24,128 nt of DNA, from the NCBI GenBank assembly GCA_964441755.1, contig CAYTVG010000033.1, forward strand, positions 1 through 24,128. Direction: 5' to 3'. Positions within the stretch are counted from its first letter, which is position 1, and every line of letters begins with the position of its first letter. A program made the translations under genes and the position numbers. A model generated the notes under the pieces. That model saw only the letters and a program-made list of their open reading frames with translations, did no database searches and was not told where the DNA came from. Source of the stretch: JAUMBM01 sp964441755 (GTDB taxonomy: Bacteria > Bacteroidota > Bacteroidia > Chitinophagales > Saprospiraceae). Positions 15,622 to 23,839 of this stretch are shown piece after piece.

Positions 15622-17034
15622 TTATTGGTTATCAAAATGGCGATCTGCATAGGCATAGTCAAACTTGAGGAGCAGCATGAAGTAGGTAAAATCTTCTCTG
15701 CTCATAAAATGAAGCTGGTCGCGCAAGCCATTCATTTTTTCAACTACCTCCATCTCCACACTTTCATCCGAGATGATGGTCTCAAGCGCCCGCAGCATAT
15801 CGTTCTTGCTGGTTTTGAAAAAATCGTTTTCCAGGAGATTTTTCCGGTCATTTTTTCTCCCTCCGTTGCGGTAAAGGACTAGTGCCTGCGCAATTTCCCG
15901 GCTATAGTCCGATATCTCGGTCTTGTTTTTTGATAGCATAGCAATTAACCAAGTTTTATATGTCTGATAAGAAAGGATACTGTCCCGCATCTTGTCTTTG
16001 GCCACAGACAAGCGGTTGGCGTAGGCTTCGTCTGTTTCCCCTTTGTTTCTGGCGGTATTGGCCGTGTGAAATTTCAACTGCTTGTCATTCGCGAAGTAGG
16101 CTTTCAGCGATTGCGGTCTGAGCGCGTGCATGCCCACGCTCCCCAACTCGAAAGCATGCCGGGGATTTAGCCCAAACCAATGATCAAATTCACTTGTATT
16201 GGTCAGTCTGTATTCATCACCGCTAAAAAGTGCCTGGTAGGTGGCAATCAGGGTGCGGCCACTCTTGAAATGAAAAGGCAGGAAACCAACTGTTTTGTTG
16301 GTAGAGCCCAGCGAATAGATATAACCAACCGCGGCATCCAGCGCCTGTGAACGAGCCAGACTGAAATAGAGTCTTGACCAGGGTACAGTGTCTATTTCGA
16401 GTACTTCCTGTTTGGAGATGATGATTTTTTCGGGCTGCTGCAGCGTAGCTAGATTGAATCCGGGTCGATACCTGTGATCATCAAGATAGTAGGCCAGCCA
16501 CTGCCCGTTCCAGGTGTTTAGCTTGTAGGGAGGAAGCGAGGCTACGGGATCATTCAAAAAGCGACGGTAGTGTGCCCAGCCCTCGAAGGTAGCGTATGTG
16601 ATGATCGGATCGTTGAACAAGATGCAATACCCGCCTTTGATACCCAGCCCCAGCATCGCCCCAATCCAGGAGAGGTAGACAAGGTCGTCGTCCACGGGTA
16701 TTGAAAGATCTGATATGAGCCCGGAAGTGGTGGCATAGTCCTTTTCTTCTGAGGCAGGAAATCCGGGAGCCGTGCTCGCATCAATCTCTTTGAGCCGGAT
16801 TTTTTCATGCAACCTTTCCAGCTTTTCGTTCCGCTCCACTACAGTAAAAAAGGGCTTTTTTTCTCCTCCCAACCCTTGCACAAAGGGGGAATTACCCGCC
16901 CAGAACAAATATTTTTGGTGATTGAATACCTGCTCAAATAAAACCTCATCAAAAAATGCTCTGGCAGAATACTGCAGACCATGCCGTCGGTTATATTCAT
17001 CTAAAAAAGTTCTGCCTACTACTGAGGTATACAT
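15622..17034 (-). CDS. cas8: Cascade large subunit Cas8 (type I-B)
   Basis: The 470-residue protein is assigned by position between cas3 and cas7 and by size. No catalytic motif is expected: Cas8 recognises the PAM and recruits Cas3. The first 300 residues have mixed strands with WIGAMLGLGIKGGYCILF around 123-140. The last 120 are helical and charged, like the small-subunit-like C-terminus of Cas8b. An in-frame ATG at residue 349 (15988-15990) would give a 122-residue product, the size of Cas11 made by internal initiation in other I-B systems; no clear ribosome binding site is visible. The start lies 2 nt after the cas3 stop. Confidence 0.75.
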   Translation of the reverse strand: MYTSVVGRTFLDEYNRRHGLQYSARAFFDEVLFEQVFNHQKYLFWAGNSPFVQGLGGEKKPFFTVVERNEKLERLHEKIRLKEIDASTAPGFPASEEKDYATTSGLISDLSIPVDDDLVYLSWIGAMLGLGIKGGYCILFNDPIITYATFEGWAHYRRFLNDPVASLPPYKLNTWNGQWLAYYLDDHRYRPGFNLATLQQPEKIIISKQEVLEIDTVPWSRLYFSLARSQALDAAVGYIYSLGSTNKTVGFLPFHFKSGRTLIATYQALFSGDEYRLTNTSEFDHWFGLNPRHAFELGSVGMHALRPQSLKAYFANDKQLKFHTANTARNKGETDEAYANRLSVAKDKMRDSILSYQTYKTWLIAMLSKNKTEISDYSREIAQALVLYRNGGRKNDRKNLLENDFFKTSKNDMLRALETIISDESVEMEVVEKMNGLRDQLHFMSREDFTYFMLLLKFDYAYADRHFDNQ

Positions 17035-17036
17035 AA

Positions 17037-19190
17037 TCAGCTCATTTGGTGGTTAATACTGGTTTTTTTCAATCGATCGCCAAGCAATCCCAGGGCTGCG
17101 TCATAGGCTTCATCCGGTATGAGATAGGGGCCATTGCCAAATTCAAGTCGCGCATAATTTTTCACCGTCCAGTAGCGCACAGGGATTTCCAGTTCCATGC
17201 GGGCCTGTAAGTTGCCCTGCCGGTATAGCTCATAGTCCTGCTCAAGGATGCATGCCACACTGTCAATGTCCAACACATCCAAAAGCCACGCGCTCCCGTT
17301 GGTCAGGGGGGCAATGCTCCAGCTACCATCGTCCTGAAAAGCAGACACTTCTTCAATTTTTACAAAATCGATGGCCGGAAACACTGCATCCATTTTTTCC
17401 TGCAAAGACGATTCTTCCAACAACTCTCCATCGGGCAGCGTCTCGAAGCTTCTCTGCAAAATAGCCAGATCGTAAGGCTTGGCCATTTTGTCATCGGCAG
17501 GGGGAGCCAATACATAGACAGGCTTGTAAAGCCCCACCGTAGCAGAACTCCGCTTCCGATTTACGCGCCCAAACCGCTGAATGAGTGCATCTAAAGGTGC
17601 GCAGGCAGTGATCATGAGATCAAAGCTGATGTCCAAACTCACCTCTACTACTTGTGTGGAAACCACTATGCAGGCATCAACAGCGGTATTGAACCTGTGG
17701 GTCGGGTTGCCTTCCCCGTCCAGCCCCATGAGCTGCAACTCCCGCTGCCTCCTGTCTTTTCGTTTCATCCTGCTGTGCAGCAGCAGCTTATCAACTGCGG
17801 GATACGCCCTCTCAAGCTGTTGGTAGAGTTGCTGTGCATCCGCCACGCGATTACAGACCAGCAGTATCTTTTTACCCTCCTCCACTGCCTGTTGGATAAC
17901 TGACTCTACGGACGCCCAATCGCTTCTCTTGTAAATCCAATGGCGGTTAAACGCACGCAGTTCCGTTGCTGACAGCTTTGTTTCCAGCACACATTCCTGC
18001 CCGAGGATTCCCAATATTCGGTTGTACAATACCGACGGCATCGTTGCTGTGCCAATGTGCAGCCTGCAGCCAAGGGTTTTGAGCAGCGCAATTAACTTGA
18101 GTACAATCGCTTGTGAGACGGTCGAATATGTATGTACTTCGTCCAAAATCACATCGCACCCCCTGACATCAACCACCATGGCCTCAAACCCTTTACTCCC
18201 CAACAGCATACCCGCCAATTGAAAAGGCGTCAGCACCTTAATGGCGGACCCGGGATGTTTTTGAAGGATGATTTCCTCCCTGCTGTCGTCATCTTTTTCG
18301 ATGAGCGCCGAAGCAGCGTGCAACACCCTGATATCCAAATCGGGATTATCCTTTTGCAAGTCTCTGGACAAGCGAAAATACATGGCGTTGATAGACGCCT
18401 GAAAGGGAAGTGTATAAAAAACGCGACCGCGACATCTGCGCAGTAAGTAATCCGTCTTGCCCGCGCCCGTACTGGCTACCACCATTGTATGCGGCTTCGG
18501 TGAGTCTGCCGGATAGCCGGAAAGAGGATAGAGCGGGTGTTGGCGGTCAAAAAAATGCAGCTTCGGCTGCTGGTACATCCTCTGCAAACCGCTTTCGGTT
18601 TCATCTGCCATGGCAGATGCCAGATGATCTGCCCCCATGAGCAAGCCTCTCCAGGCTGAATAGCCTGATTCCCTCCTTTTTTGGTAGCAATAATCTACCG
18701 CAGCATAGTAAGCTTCTTCTGCCTCCTCACGAACCATACGCCTGGCGGGTATACCCAAGCATGACAGTATATCCATGGCAACCGGGCTCCACGACTCCCA
18801 ATCGCCCAAGTGAAAGGAAAGCACATCCGCCTCATGATTCTCCAGATCGAGGATACCTTTGAGCTTGCTGTCTCCATAGATCGACTTATGATGCGCGACA
18901 ATCATTTCGATAAGCAGACCATGCATCTCCTGCTCCACTAAAGGCAGAAAGAAAAGGGAAGCCAGCTCATGCCTGAATGTTCTTGGAGATTTTTCTCCCT
19001 GCAACCGCTGCTGAAAAACGGGGTGAACCTTCCCGATATCGTGTAAGACAGCTGCTGTGCCCGCGATACCGGTATCAAACCCTGTGTGCGCGGCCATTTT
19101 CTCTATCGCCAACCTGACATGCGACAGATGATCATAAAGGGTTGTCCACTCAGGTTTACCTTTGGCCTTTATTTCGGGATGCCGATTCAT
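17037..19190 (-). CDS. cas3: CRISPR helicase-nuclease Cas3 with N-terminal HD domain
   Basis: The 717-residue protein starts at the ATG at 19188-19190, which overlaps the cas5 stop in an ATGA junction; an upstream TTG in frame lies inside cas5. The HD nuclease shows His 21 (YDHLSHV), HD at 50-51 (VLHDIGK), the His pair 100-101 (VAHHKS), and Asp 188 (GADHLAS). The helicase has Walker A STGAGKT (about 240-246), DEVH (350-353), GTATMP (380-385), STQVVEVSLDISFD (about 511-524), and QRFGRVNR (538-545). It is recruited by Cascade to nick, unwind and degrade target DNA. All key residues look intact. Its place between cas5 and cas8, not at an end of the operon, is less usual for I-B. Confidence 0.97.
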   Translation of the reverse strand: MNRHPEIKAKGKPEWTTLYDHLSHVRLAIEKMAAHTGFDTGIAGTAAVLHDIGKVHPVFQQRLQGEKSPRTFRHELASLFFLPLVEQEMHGLLIEMIVAHHKSIYGDSKLKGILDLENHEADVLSFHLGDWESWSPVAMDILSCLGIPARRMVREEAEEAYYAAVDYCYQKRRESGYSAWRGLLMGADHLASAMADETESGLQRMYQQPKLHFFDRQHPLYPLSGYPADSPKPHTMVVASTGAGKTDYLLRRCRGRVFYTLPFQASINAMYFRLSRDLQKDNPDLDIRVLHAASALIEKDDDSREEIILQKHPGSAIKVLTPFQLAGMLLGSKGFEAMVVDVRGCDVILDEVHTYSTVSQAIVLKLIALLKTLGCRLHIGTATMPSVLYNRILGILGQECVLETKLSATELRAFNRHWIYKRSDWASVESVIQQAVEEGKKILLVCNRVADAQQLYQQLERAYPAVDKLLLHSRMKRKDRRQRELQLMGLDGEGNPTHRFNTAVDACIVVSTQVVEVSLDISFDLMITACAPLDALIQRFGRVNRKRSSATVGLYKPVYVLAPPADDKMAKPYDLAILQRSFETLPDGELLEESSLQEKMDAVFPAIDFVKIEEVSAFQDDGSWSIAPLTNGSAWLLDVLDIDSVACILEQDYELYRQGNLQARMELEIPVRYWTVKNYARLEFGNGPYLIPDEAYDAALGLLGDRLKKTSINHQMS

Positions 19191-19783
19191 ATAAAAGCAT
19201 TGATTGGATTCCCCACTACCCGAAGCCAACCGTACATTGGGCGTCCATCATCGAAGCGATTATAGCCAACCAAAAATGCATCTGCCCGTTCCTCGAGTAC
19301 AAGTTCAAACCCGTTGAAAGTATCTGCATCTTTATTAAAATCATCCATTTCCACTTCCTCAACCGACGGATCAGGAAACAGCATATCCTCATTCCGCGAG
19401 AGGCAGAGGTGCTGCCTGCTTGCGGCAGAAGCATCCTCCCAATTGTCAAAAGCCAGCCAGAGTACCGGGTTGACCATCACACTTCGGCTGACGATAGCAT
19501 AAGGCCTTTCGAAGGCCTTTTTACCCGCTACCGTTGCCCGATTCCAGCCCCTAGGCTGTATTTGCTCCTGCTGCACGGCCAATCTGTCGTAGGAGAGCCG
19601 GTGTCCCTGAATCTTGTACAAACCGAATGACTTAGCCAACAAGTCCGGGAAGAGCTTCCGCTCAATACCCGCCAGCATGGAGGGCGTCGGAAACTGCTGC
19701 GTAAAAATTTCATCATCCCTAACCGCTGTCCAGGGTTTGATAAACCCAAAGGGTCCGGTGAATCTTACCAAATAGAGCTTCAT
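19187..19783 (-). CDS. cas5: Cascade protein Cas5
   Basis: The 198-residue protein opens MKLYLVRFTGPFGFIKPW, the Cas5 RRM start in which a Gly-Pro-Phe/Trp turn follows the first strand, then FPTPSMLAGIERKL, which matches the conserved PxPSxxxGxL-type motif. Cas5 caps the crRNA 5' handle. There is no sign of the catalytic activity of the I-C type, as a separate Cas6 is present. It starts 18 nt after cas6 and overlaps cas3 by 4 nt, so translation of the two is probably coupled. Confidence 0.92.
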   Translation of the reverse strand: MKLYLVRFTGPFGFIKPWTAVRDDEIFTQQFPTPSMLAGIERKLFPDLLAKSFGLYKIQGHRLSYDRLAVQQEQIQPRGWNRATVAGKKAFERPYAIVSRSVMVNPVLWLAFDNWEDASAASRQHLCLSRNEDMLFPDPSVEEVEMDDFNKDADTFNGFELVLEERADAFLVGYNRFDDGRPMYGWLRVVGNPINAFI

Positions 19784-19801
19784 TGCACAAAAAATTGATG
19801 G

Positions 19802-20455
19802 TTAGATCAATGCACCAAAACCGATGCCGGTACTGTTGCCTACGCCTACTTCCCAGGCAAATTGCACTGCCCGGGGGTGACCCTTGACGATAACCGGACA
19901 GAATGATGCCCGGATCTTGATCCCTTTATAGTCAATGAGTTTCGTCTTGGGCTTTTCATACGCAGCATCAAAACTGACCTCTACCTCCTGCGGTAAATTT
20001 GCGTGGCGCAATTTGTTGAGCATGGTTTCTGTCAGGTATTGACCAGATACGGCATCTGAAGGATAGAAATATCGATTTCCGCTCTCATCCCGCCTTTTAA
20101 TCAGTACAGGACTTTGCGTATAAAACCGATGATAATCACCAAATGCGGGCGTCCGCTCGATTGTAATACTATCTACCTGCATACCCCACCGCAACATCCA
20201 GCCCGTCTGTACCCCTTCGATGAGGCCGGACAACAAGTCCGGGCTCGGAGCACTTACAAAAAAAGTAGACCCGTCAGGAAAATCCAGTGCAGAGCCTTTA
20301 CTTCGGCCCTTGGTAAGCCAGGACAGCGAATACAGCGATATATCATCGTGCAAATCATTTTCGCCCAACCAGTGATGAAAAGCACCTACGAGCACCGGTT
20401 GGTAATTGAACGGCACAGGCTCGGTATTGGGCGTAAGATGGAGGGATACTCTCAT
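19802..20455 (-). CDS. cas6: CRISPR endoribonuclease Cas6
   Basis: The 217-residue protein has the Cas6 pattern: VGAFHHWLG with His 27 and His 28 as candidate catalytic histidines, LSWLTKGRSKG near 44-54, and the C-terminal glycine-rich loop GVGNSTGIGFGAL (about 204-216). It would cut the precursor within each repeat, 8 nt before the spacer, leaving the ATTGAAAC handle. It is the first cas gene of the operon and has its own candidate promoter 21 bases upstream, so it may be expressed separately from the regulator gene. Confidence 0.94.
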   Translation of the reverse strand: MRVSLHLTPNTEPVPFNYQPVLVGAFHHWLGENDLHDDISLYSLSWLTKGRSKGSALDFPDGSTFFVSAPSPDLLSGLIEGVQTGWMLRWGMQVDSITIERTPAFGDYHRFYTQSPVLIKRRDESGNRYFYPSDAVSGQYLTETMLNKLRHANLPQEVEVSFDAAYEKPKTKLIDYKGIKIRASFCPVIVKGHPRAVQFAWEVGVGNSTGIGFGALI

Positions 20456-20475
20456 GGAGATTAGGTTTTATAGTC

Positions 20476-20535
20476 CAAAAATAGGCAGGTGGCTGGGGTC
20501 AAAATTGCCGCACCACCCCCTGTTAGGTCAAAATT
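20476..20535 (-). promoter_or_regulatory. Candidate cas operon promoter with twin AATTTTGACC motifs
   Basis: On the minus strand TTTG (20503-20500) precedes TATTTTTG (20483-20476) by 16 nt; the latter matches TAnnTTTG exactly. The predicted start point is about 15 nt before the cas6 ATG. The motif AATTTTGACC occurs twice, at 20506-20497 over the -33 element and at 20535-20526 over the end of the regulator gene, 29 bp apart. These could be binding sites for the WYL regulator. Alternatively they are the repeated end of an IS21-like remnant. Confidence 0.45.
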
Positions 20536-21424
20536 TTTTTGAAATATCTATGGCTGTCTGTCGGATATGGACCCGTAAGGCATCGGGACCGTGAATATCA
20601 ACATGCGCCGCATTTGACAAAATAAAATTCGTGATCCCCTTAAAACCATGATTGACAGGACCCTCAAAGATCCATGTATTGGGAAGTGTTCCAACCGACA
20701 GATGATAGATTGCCTGCGGAAACTCCTCCGTCAAAGAGTTGTAGGCAAACACATCAATCGTCAGCCGCACCTGCAGCTGTTGATTGTCAGCGATGCGGAA
20801 GACATCCGTAATCTTAGCGCGATGATGATTGGTATATACCCAGGGTAGGTTCGTGACGACCACCTCCTCAATACGTGACAGCCGGTAATGGCGGGTATCT
20901 TTTGCAACCGGGTCGAAAGCCTGCAGCACATCGGACGACACATCGATATAAAACGGCTCTACCTGGCGATCTCTGACATCATTACTTCGGCTCCTGTAAT
21001 TCTTTAAGACTACCTGCACCTTTTGCTGTATGGCATCATGCAGTAATTTTTTTCGCTCAATAGCAGCCTCATCAATTGTTTGCAGTTCAAAAAGGTTCAA
21101 GTCATACAGTGCATTCAGCTTATGCAACAGATAGCGTCTGTCCTTATCCGGCAAGTACCTCAGCAGTGAGTCGAAGAGACTGCGATCATAATCTGTCAGC
21201 GGCTGCAGGAAATTCAATGCGCGATTAGGCCTTTCGGGCAACAATGCATATCGGTACTGCCTATCTGTCTCCAGCCTGAGCCCTGCGTTCCTCAACGCCC
21301 CAAAATCACCCTCAATTGTATCTTTACTGACCCCAAAATGGCGTTCCAGTTCCCTACGCGTAAAGCGATAAGGATTTTGAAGAATCTTTAACAAGACGCT
21401 GACTACACGTGCTCTGGGTGCCAT
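20528..21424 (-). CDS. WYL-domain transcriptional regulator of the CRISPR-cas locus
   Basis: The 298-residue protein starts at the ATG at 21422-21424; an upstream TTG in frame is less likely. The N-terminus is a winged helix-turn-helix (RFTRRELERHFGVSKDTIEG, then DFGALRNAGL) and the middle (about 150-190) is a WYL-type domain with VEPFYIDVSSDVLQAFDPVA, then TRHYRLSRIEEV. WYL proteins bind nucleic-acid or other small ligands and control DNA-repair and phage-defence genes, including cas operons. It stands 72 nt upstream of cas6 on the same strand, so local control of the locus is likely. Whether it represses or activates cannot be read from sequence. Confidence 0.88.
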   Translation of the reverse strand: MAPRARVVSVLLKILQNPYRFTRRELERHFGVSKDTIEGDFGALRNAGLRLETDRQYRYALLPERPNRALNFLQPLTDYDRSLFDSLLRYLPDKDRRYLLHKLNALYDLNLFELQTIDEAAIERKKLLHDAIQQKVQVVLKNYRSRSNDVRDRQVEPFYIDVSSDVLQAFDPVAKDTRHYRLSRIEEVVVTNLPWVYTNHHRAKITDVFRIADNQQLQVRLTIDVFAYNSLTEEFPQAIYHLSVGTLPNTWIFEGPVNHGFKGITNFILSNAAHVDIHGPDALRVHIRQTAIDISKKF

Positions 21425-21493
21425 AAGGGAGATGTTTTGAATCAATGCTGCCAACCAATTGCCACAAGTTTAAAATTAGCTATTTTTTAGATG

Positions 21494-21533
21494 TTTTACG
21501 CGTTAAAATATTCCTCATTTTTAACTAGTTAAA
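21494..21533. promoter_or_regulatory. Palindromes upstream of the WYL gene, candidate operator
   Basis: A perfect 14-bp palindrome, TTTAACTAGTTAAA, lies at 21520-21533. A related imperfect one, TTTTACGCGTTAAAA, lies at 21494-21508, 26 bp away. Both are 70-110 bp upstream of the regulator start, where an autoregulatory site would be expected. Confidence 0.4.
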
Positions 21534-21712
21534 TACGCTAGGGACTGGCAACCCGGGTGCATACGGTAGTGCATAATTTGGACGATCTACTCAGATATCT
21601 TAGGTTGCGGATCGAATTTTACCAATCATCTCAGACTACTTCATCAGGCTGCTCAACCATGAAGTGTGGTGATCTTTGAGGCCTTTTTATGTAGCGTCGG
21701 CAGTTATTTTTC
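21534..21712. other. Intergenic stretch without a recognised gene
   Basis: Together with the flanking operator and repeat this fills the 330-bp gap between the WYL gene and the ATP-binding protein. No supported frame is seen. Confidence 0.4.
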
Positions 21713-21752
21713 AATGTCAAAATGTCTAAAAAAATGTCTAAAAAATGTCTAG
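21713..21752. repeat. Tandem AATGTCTAAAA repeat at the 3' end of the ATP-binding protein gene
   Basis: Three to four units of about 10-12 bp with the core AATGTCTA follow each other directly downstream of the gene at 21756; a further match lies within its last codons. The broken ATPase gene at 5530-5622 has a similar array (TGTCTCTTAA) in the same relative place. Confidence 0.75.
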
Positions 21753-21755
21753 GAT

Positions 21756-23414
21756 TCACGATTTAGACATTTTCCAGACTTTCCCCTCTGGACATATAAG
21801 TCCTTGTAACCTAAGTTTTTGCAAGTTATTTTTAATTTTGTTGCTCTTTTGCTTATGATCTAAAACATCAGGAAGCTTTTCCAACAACACGTTCTCAAAA
21901 TCCTCTTTTTTACCTTCTCCAAATTTTCTCAGATAATCCAGGATTATTTTCTGGCAATACTCATCATCAATACCTCTTTGCTTGATGTAACTTGCTTTTT
22001 CACCTGTTACTTTGGCTACTGTTGCCGAGATGTGAAAATTTGGTTTCCTGCCCTCAATCAAATCTCTGTTTTTCAGATTTTTAATTTCCAGATCAGTAAT
22101 TGTTTTTCCCTTGGCAATTTTGTCCAGCGCAATAATATCTGGCAGGTTCAGGGATGGCATTGAGGCAATTTTGCGGGCATAATTGATATCTACTACTTTG
22201 CCCAAGATAGTAAGCTTCACCTTGTTTCCGCCAAACTCGTACTCTGGCATAGGAAAGAATTTTTTTCGCTGAATATTAAACATGCGCTTGATACCGCTAC
22301 CTATTGCATCAATCATGTTGAGATTAATCATTGCTTCTGCCAGGAATGGGTTCCGATAGACATGCTCTGGAGCATCTGCAATTACTACCTCTTCGATGCT
22401 GGAAGGAATAAACGAGCCCGAATTTATAAATATCAACTTCCCATCTTCATGTTCTATCAAATTTATTTTCCCATTCAGGGTATAATTCTGATGAGCTATG
22501 CAGTTATTTAGCGACTCACGGATAATATAGGGGTCGTACTGGTCAACCTCTTCAGGGAAAAGGGTGCCATCAGCTATATACCGATACTTGAGATTTCTGA
22601 TCTTTTTGTAAACCTCATCCATGTTCAGCAAAAGCGGACAAGTAAAATGCTGATAGTCTTTTTCAATATTGTCTTTATCTCTCAGTATCCAGGTAATCTT
22701 GGCTGTAGCGGGATTGATGAAGTGCTCTGACTCCGGTTTTCCCAGCAAGAGGATAGCGGTTCGGGTAATTCTTCCTTTGATGCAAATTTTTGCTTTATTC
22801 AAAAAGGTAGTATCATCCCATGTATCAATTTCTGCTATTAAATGAATATTTTTCTTTTTGTAGGATTCACGGGCTTTGATGACAGCTTCTTCTGACAGAT
22901 CGGATAAACTGGCATCTTCCAATATGCCAGCACTCCAGTCTTCACCACGGGCCTGTTCCCGAATGCGTTCCACCTCTTCCAAATTTAAAGCATTCAGTTC
23001 TTCTCCATCTCTGCCATAATAATGGCCCTTCCATGCAATAGGAATGCCCCTTGGGGCAGCCGGAATTTCAAACAGAACCACCCGACCTTCAGGCTGGTTG
23101 AGCTCATAAATTTCAATAAAACTCAGACGACCGGTTGTATGATTGGCAACCTCTGCTTTCAGACTGTCCAGATCGGATCTGCTATTTCGGAATTGAGTGC
23201 CTACAACACGTTTATCGCTGTTACTTATGCCAAACACCAGCCATGCCGATCTAGTGCCTTTCAGATTGGCTTCATTGCAAAGCGCGGAAAAATATTTGCC
23301 AAGTTTCTCAAAATCATGCTGATTTTTCGCTTCCTTGAACTCCACCACCTCATGTTCCCGGCCATCAGCTCGAAGTTGCTGCAAAACGCTTGATATTTCT
23401 GTCTGTGTTCTCAT
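21756..23414 (-). CDS. AlbA_2 (Schlafen-like) and HATPase-type ATP-binding protein, COG2865/RecG-like
   Basis: The 552-residue protein has an N-terminal AlbA_2/divergent AAA_4 domain (VVEFKEAKN at 23-31, then WLVFGISNSDKRVVGTQF at 58-75, and FYGR-like HYYGRDGEELNAL at 131-143). A GHKL-type ATP-binding region follows (RESLNNCIAHQNY at 299-311, INSGSF at 330-335, GSGIKRMF at 372-379). It ends in a helical winged-helix-like tail (LQKLRLQGLICPEGKVWKM). These proteins are often labelled RecG-like helicases but lack helicase motifs. They are thought to be DNA-binding regulators, and Schlafen-related proteins occur in defence contexts. It is separated from the cas regulator by 330 bp on the same strand, so it is a neighbour and not clearly part of the operon. 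The ATG is the first in frame and suits the family. Confidence 0.8.
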   Translation of the reverse strand: MRTQTEISSVLQQLRADGREHEVVEFKEAKNQHDFEKLGKYFSALCNEANLKGTRSAWLVFGISNSDKRVVGTQFRNSRSDLDSLKAEVANHTTGRLSFIEIYELNQPEGRVVLFEIPAAPRGIPIAWKGHYYGRDGEELNALNLEEVERIREQARGEDWSAGILEDASLSDLSEEAVIKARESYKKKNIHLIAEIDTWDDTTFLNKAKICIKGRITRTAILLLGKPESEHFINPATAKITWILRDKDNIEKDYQHFTCPLLLNMDEVYKKIRNLKYRYIADGTLFPEEVDQYDPYIIRESLNNCIAHQNYTLNGKINLIEHEDGKLIFINSGSFIPSSIEEVVIADAPEHVYRNPFLAEAMINLNMIDAIGSGIKRMFNIQRKKFFPMPEYEFGGNKVKLTILGKVVDINYARKIASMPSLNLPDIIALDKIAKGKTITDLEIKNLKNRDLIEGRKPNFHISATVAKVTGEKASYIKQRGIDDEYCQKIILDYLRKFGEGKKEDFENVLLEKLPDVLDHKQKSNKIKNNLQKLRLQGLICPEGKVWKMSKS

Positions 23415-23759
23415 ACCGTTTCTTCTGTTTGTTAATAGATTCAGTCCTCTGCCGCCATACCTGTTTTTTTATTCCATTTTTTCTGAGAGCCTCATTCTTC
23501 GACAGCAAAAGCACCCGAACCATGAGGTAACACTGGCGTTGTCCTTGCCAATTTGGAAGACGACATTGTCATTTTCCCGCAGCTTCGCCCTTCAAAAGAT
23601 ACAGCTACCAATACCTTTCTTTCATATCTGTTACTTTTGTCATCAGCGTCTTTGTGTGTGCAAGTTTCATGCCCATCAGACGATTGGATCTCCCTAGTAA
23701 GCGTGTAAAGATATGATTGTCTGTGCTGATAATCAATCCAACGGATTAATTATTCCCTC
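23415..23759. other. Intergenic stretch without a recognised gene
   Basis: No frame on either strand resembles a protein I recognise. The plus-strand frames are rich in Ser, Pro and Cys and look like noise. Confidence 0.4.
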
Positions 23760-23839
23760 TCACCCTTTCAGTTGCCAGCCCAGTGTTCCGAAGCCATCGG
23801 CCTCGAAGTACCCGATATGCAGGCTGTATTTGCCGCCCA
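23760..23839 (-). pseudogene. Possible C-terminal gene fragment cut by the IS3 element
   Basis: The minus-strand frame entering from the IS reads MGGKYSLHIGYFEADGFGTL, then GWQLKG and stop. The alternating pattern looks like a beta-rich C-terminus of a secreted or ligand-binding protein. The fragment is too short to assign, and it begins at the presumed IS3 end. Confidence 0.25.

Noticed and set aside
14588..15652. Plus-strand frames opposite cas7
   Set aside because: Antisense shadows of a well-supported gene; biased composition and no recognisable domain.
19191..19229. TTG start for Cas3 inside cas5
   Set aside because: The ATG overlapping the cas5 stop (ATGA) gives the family N-terminus and typical translational coupling.
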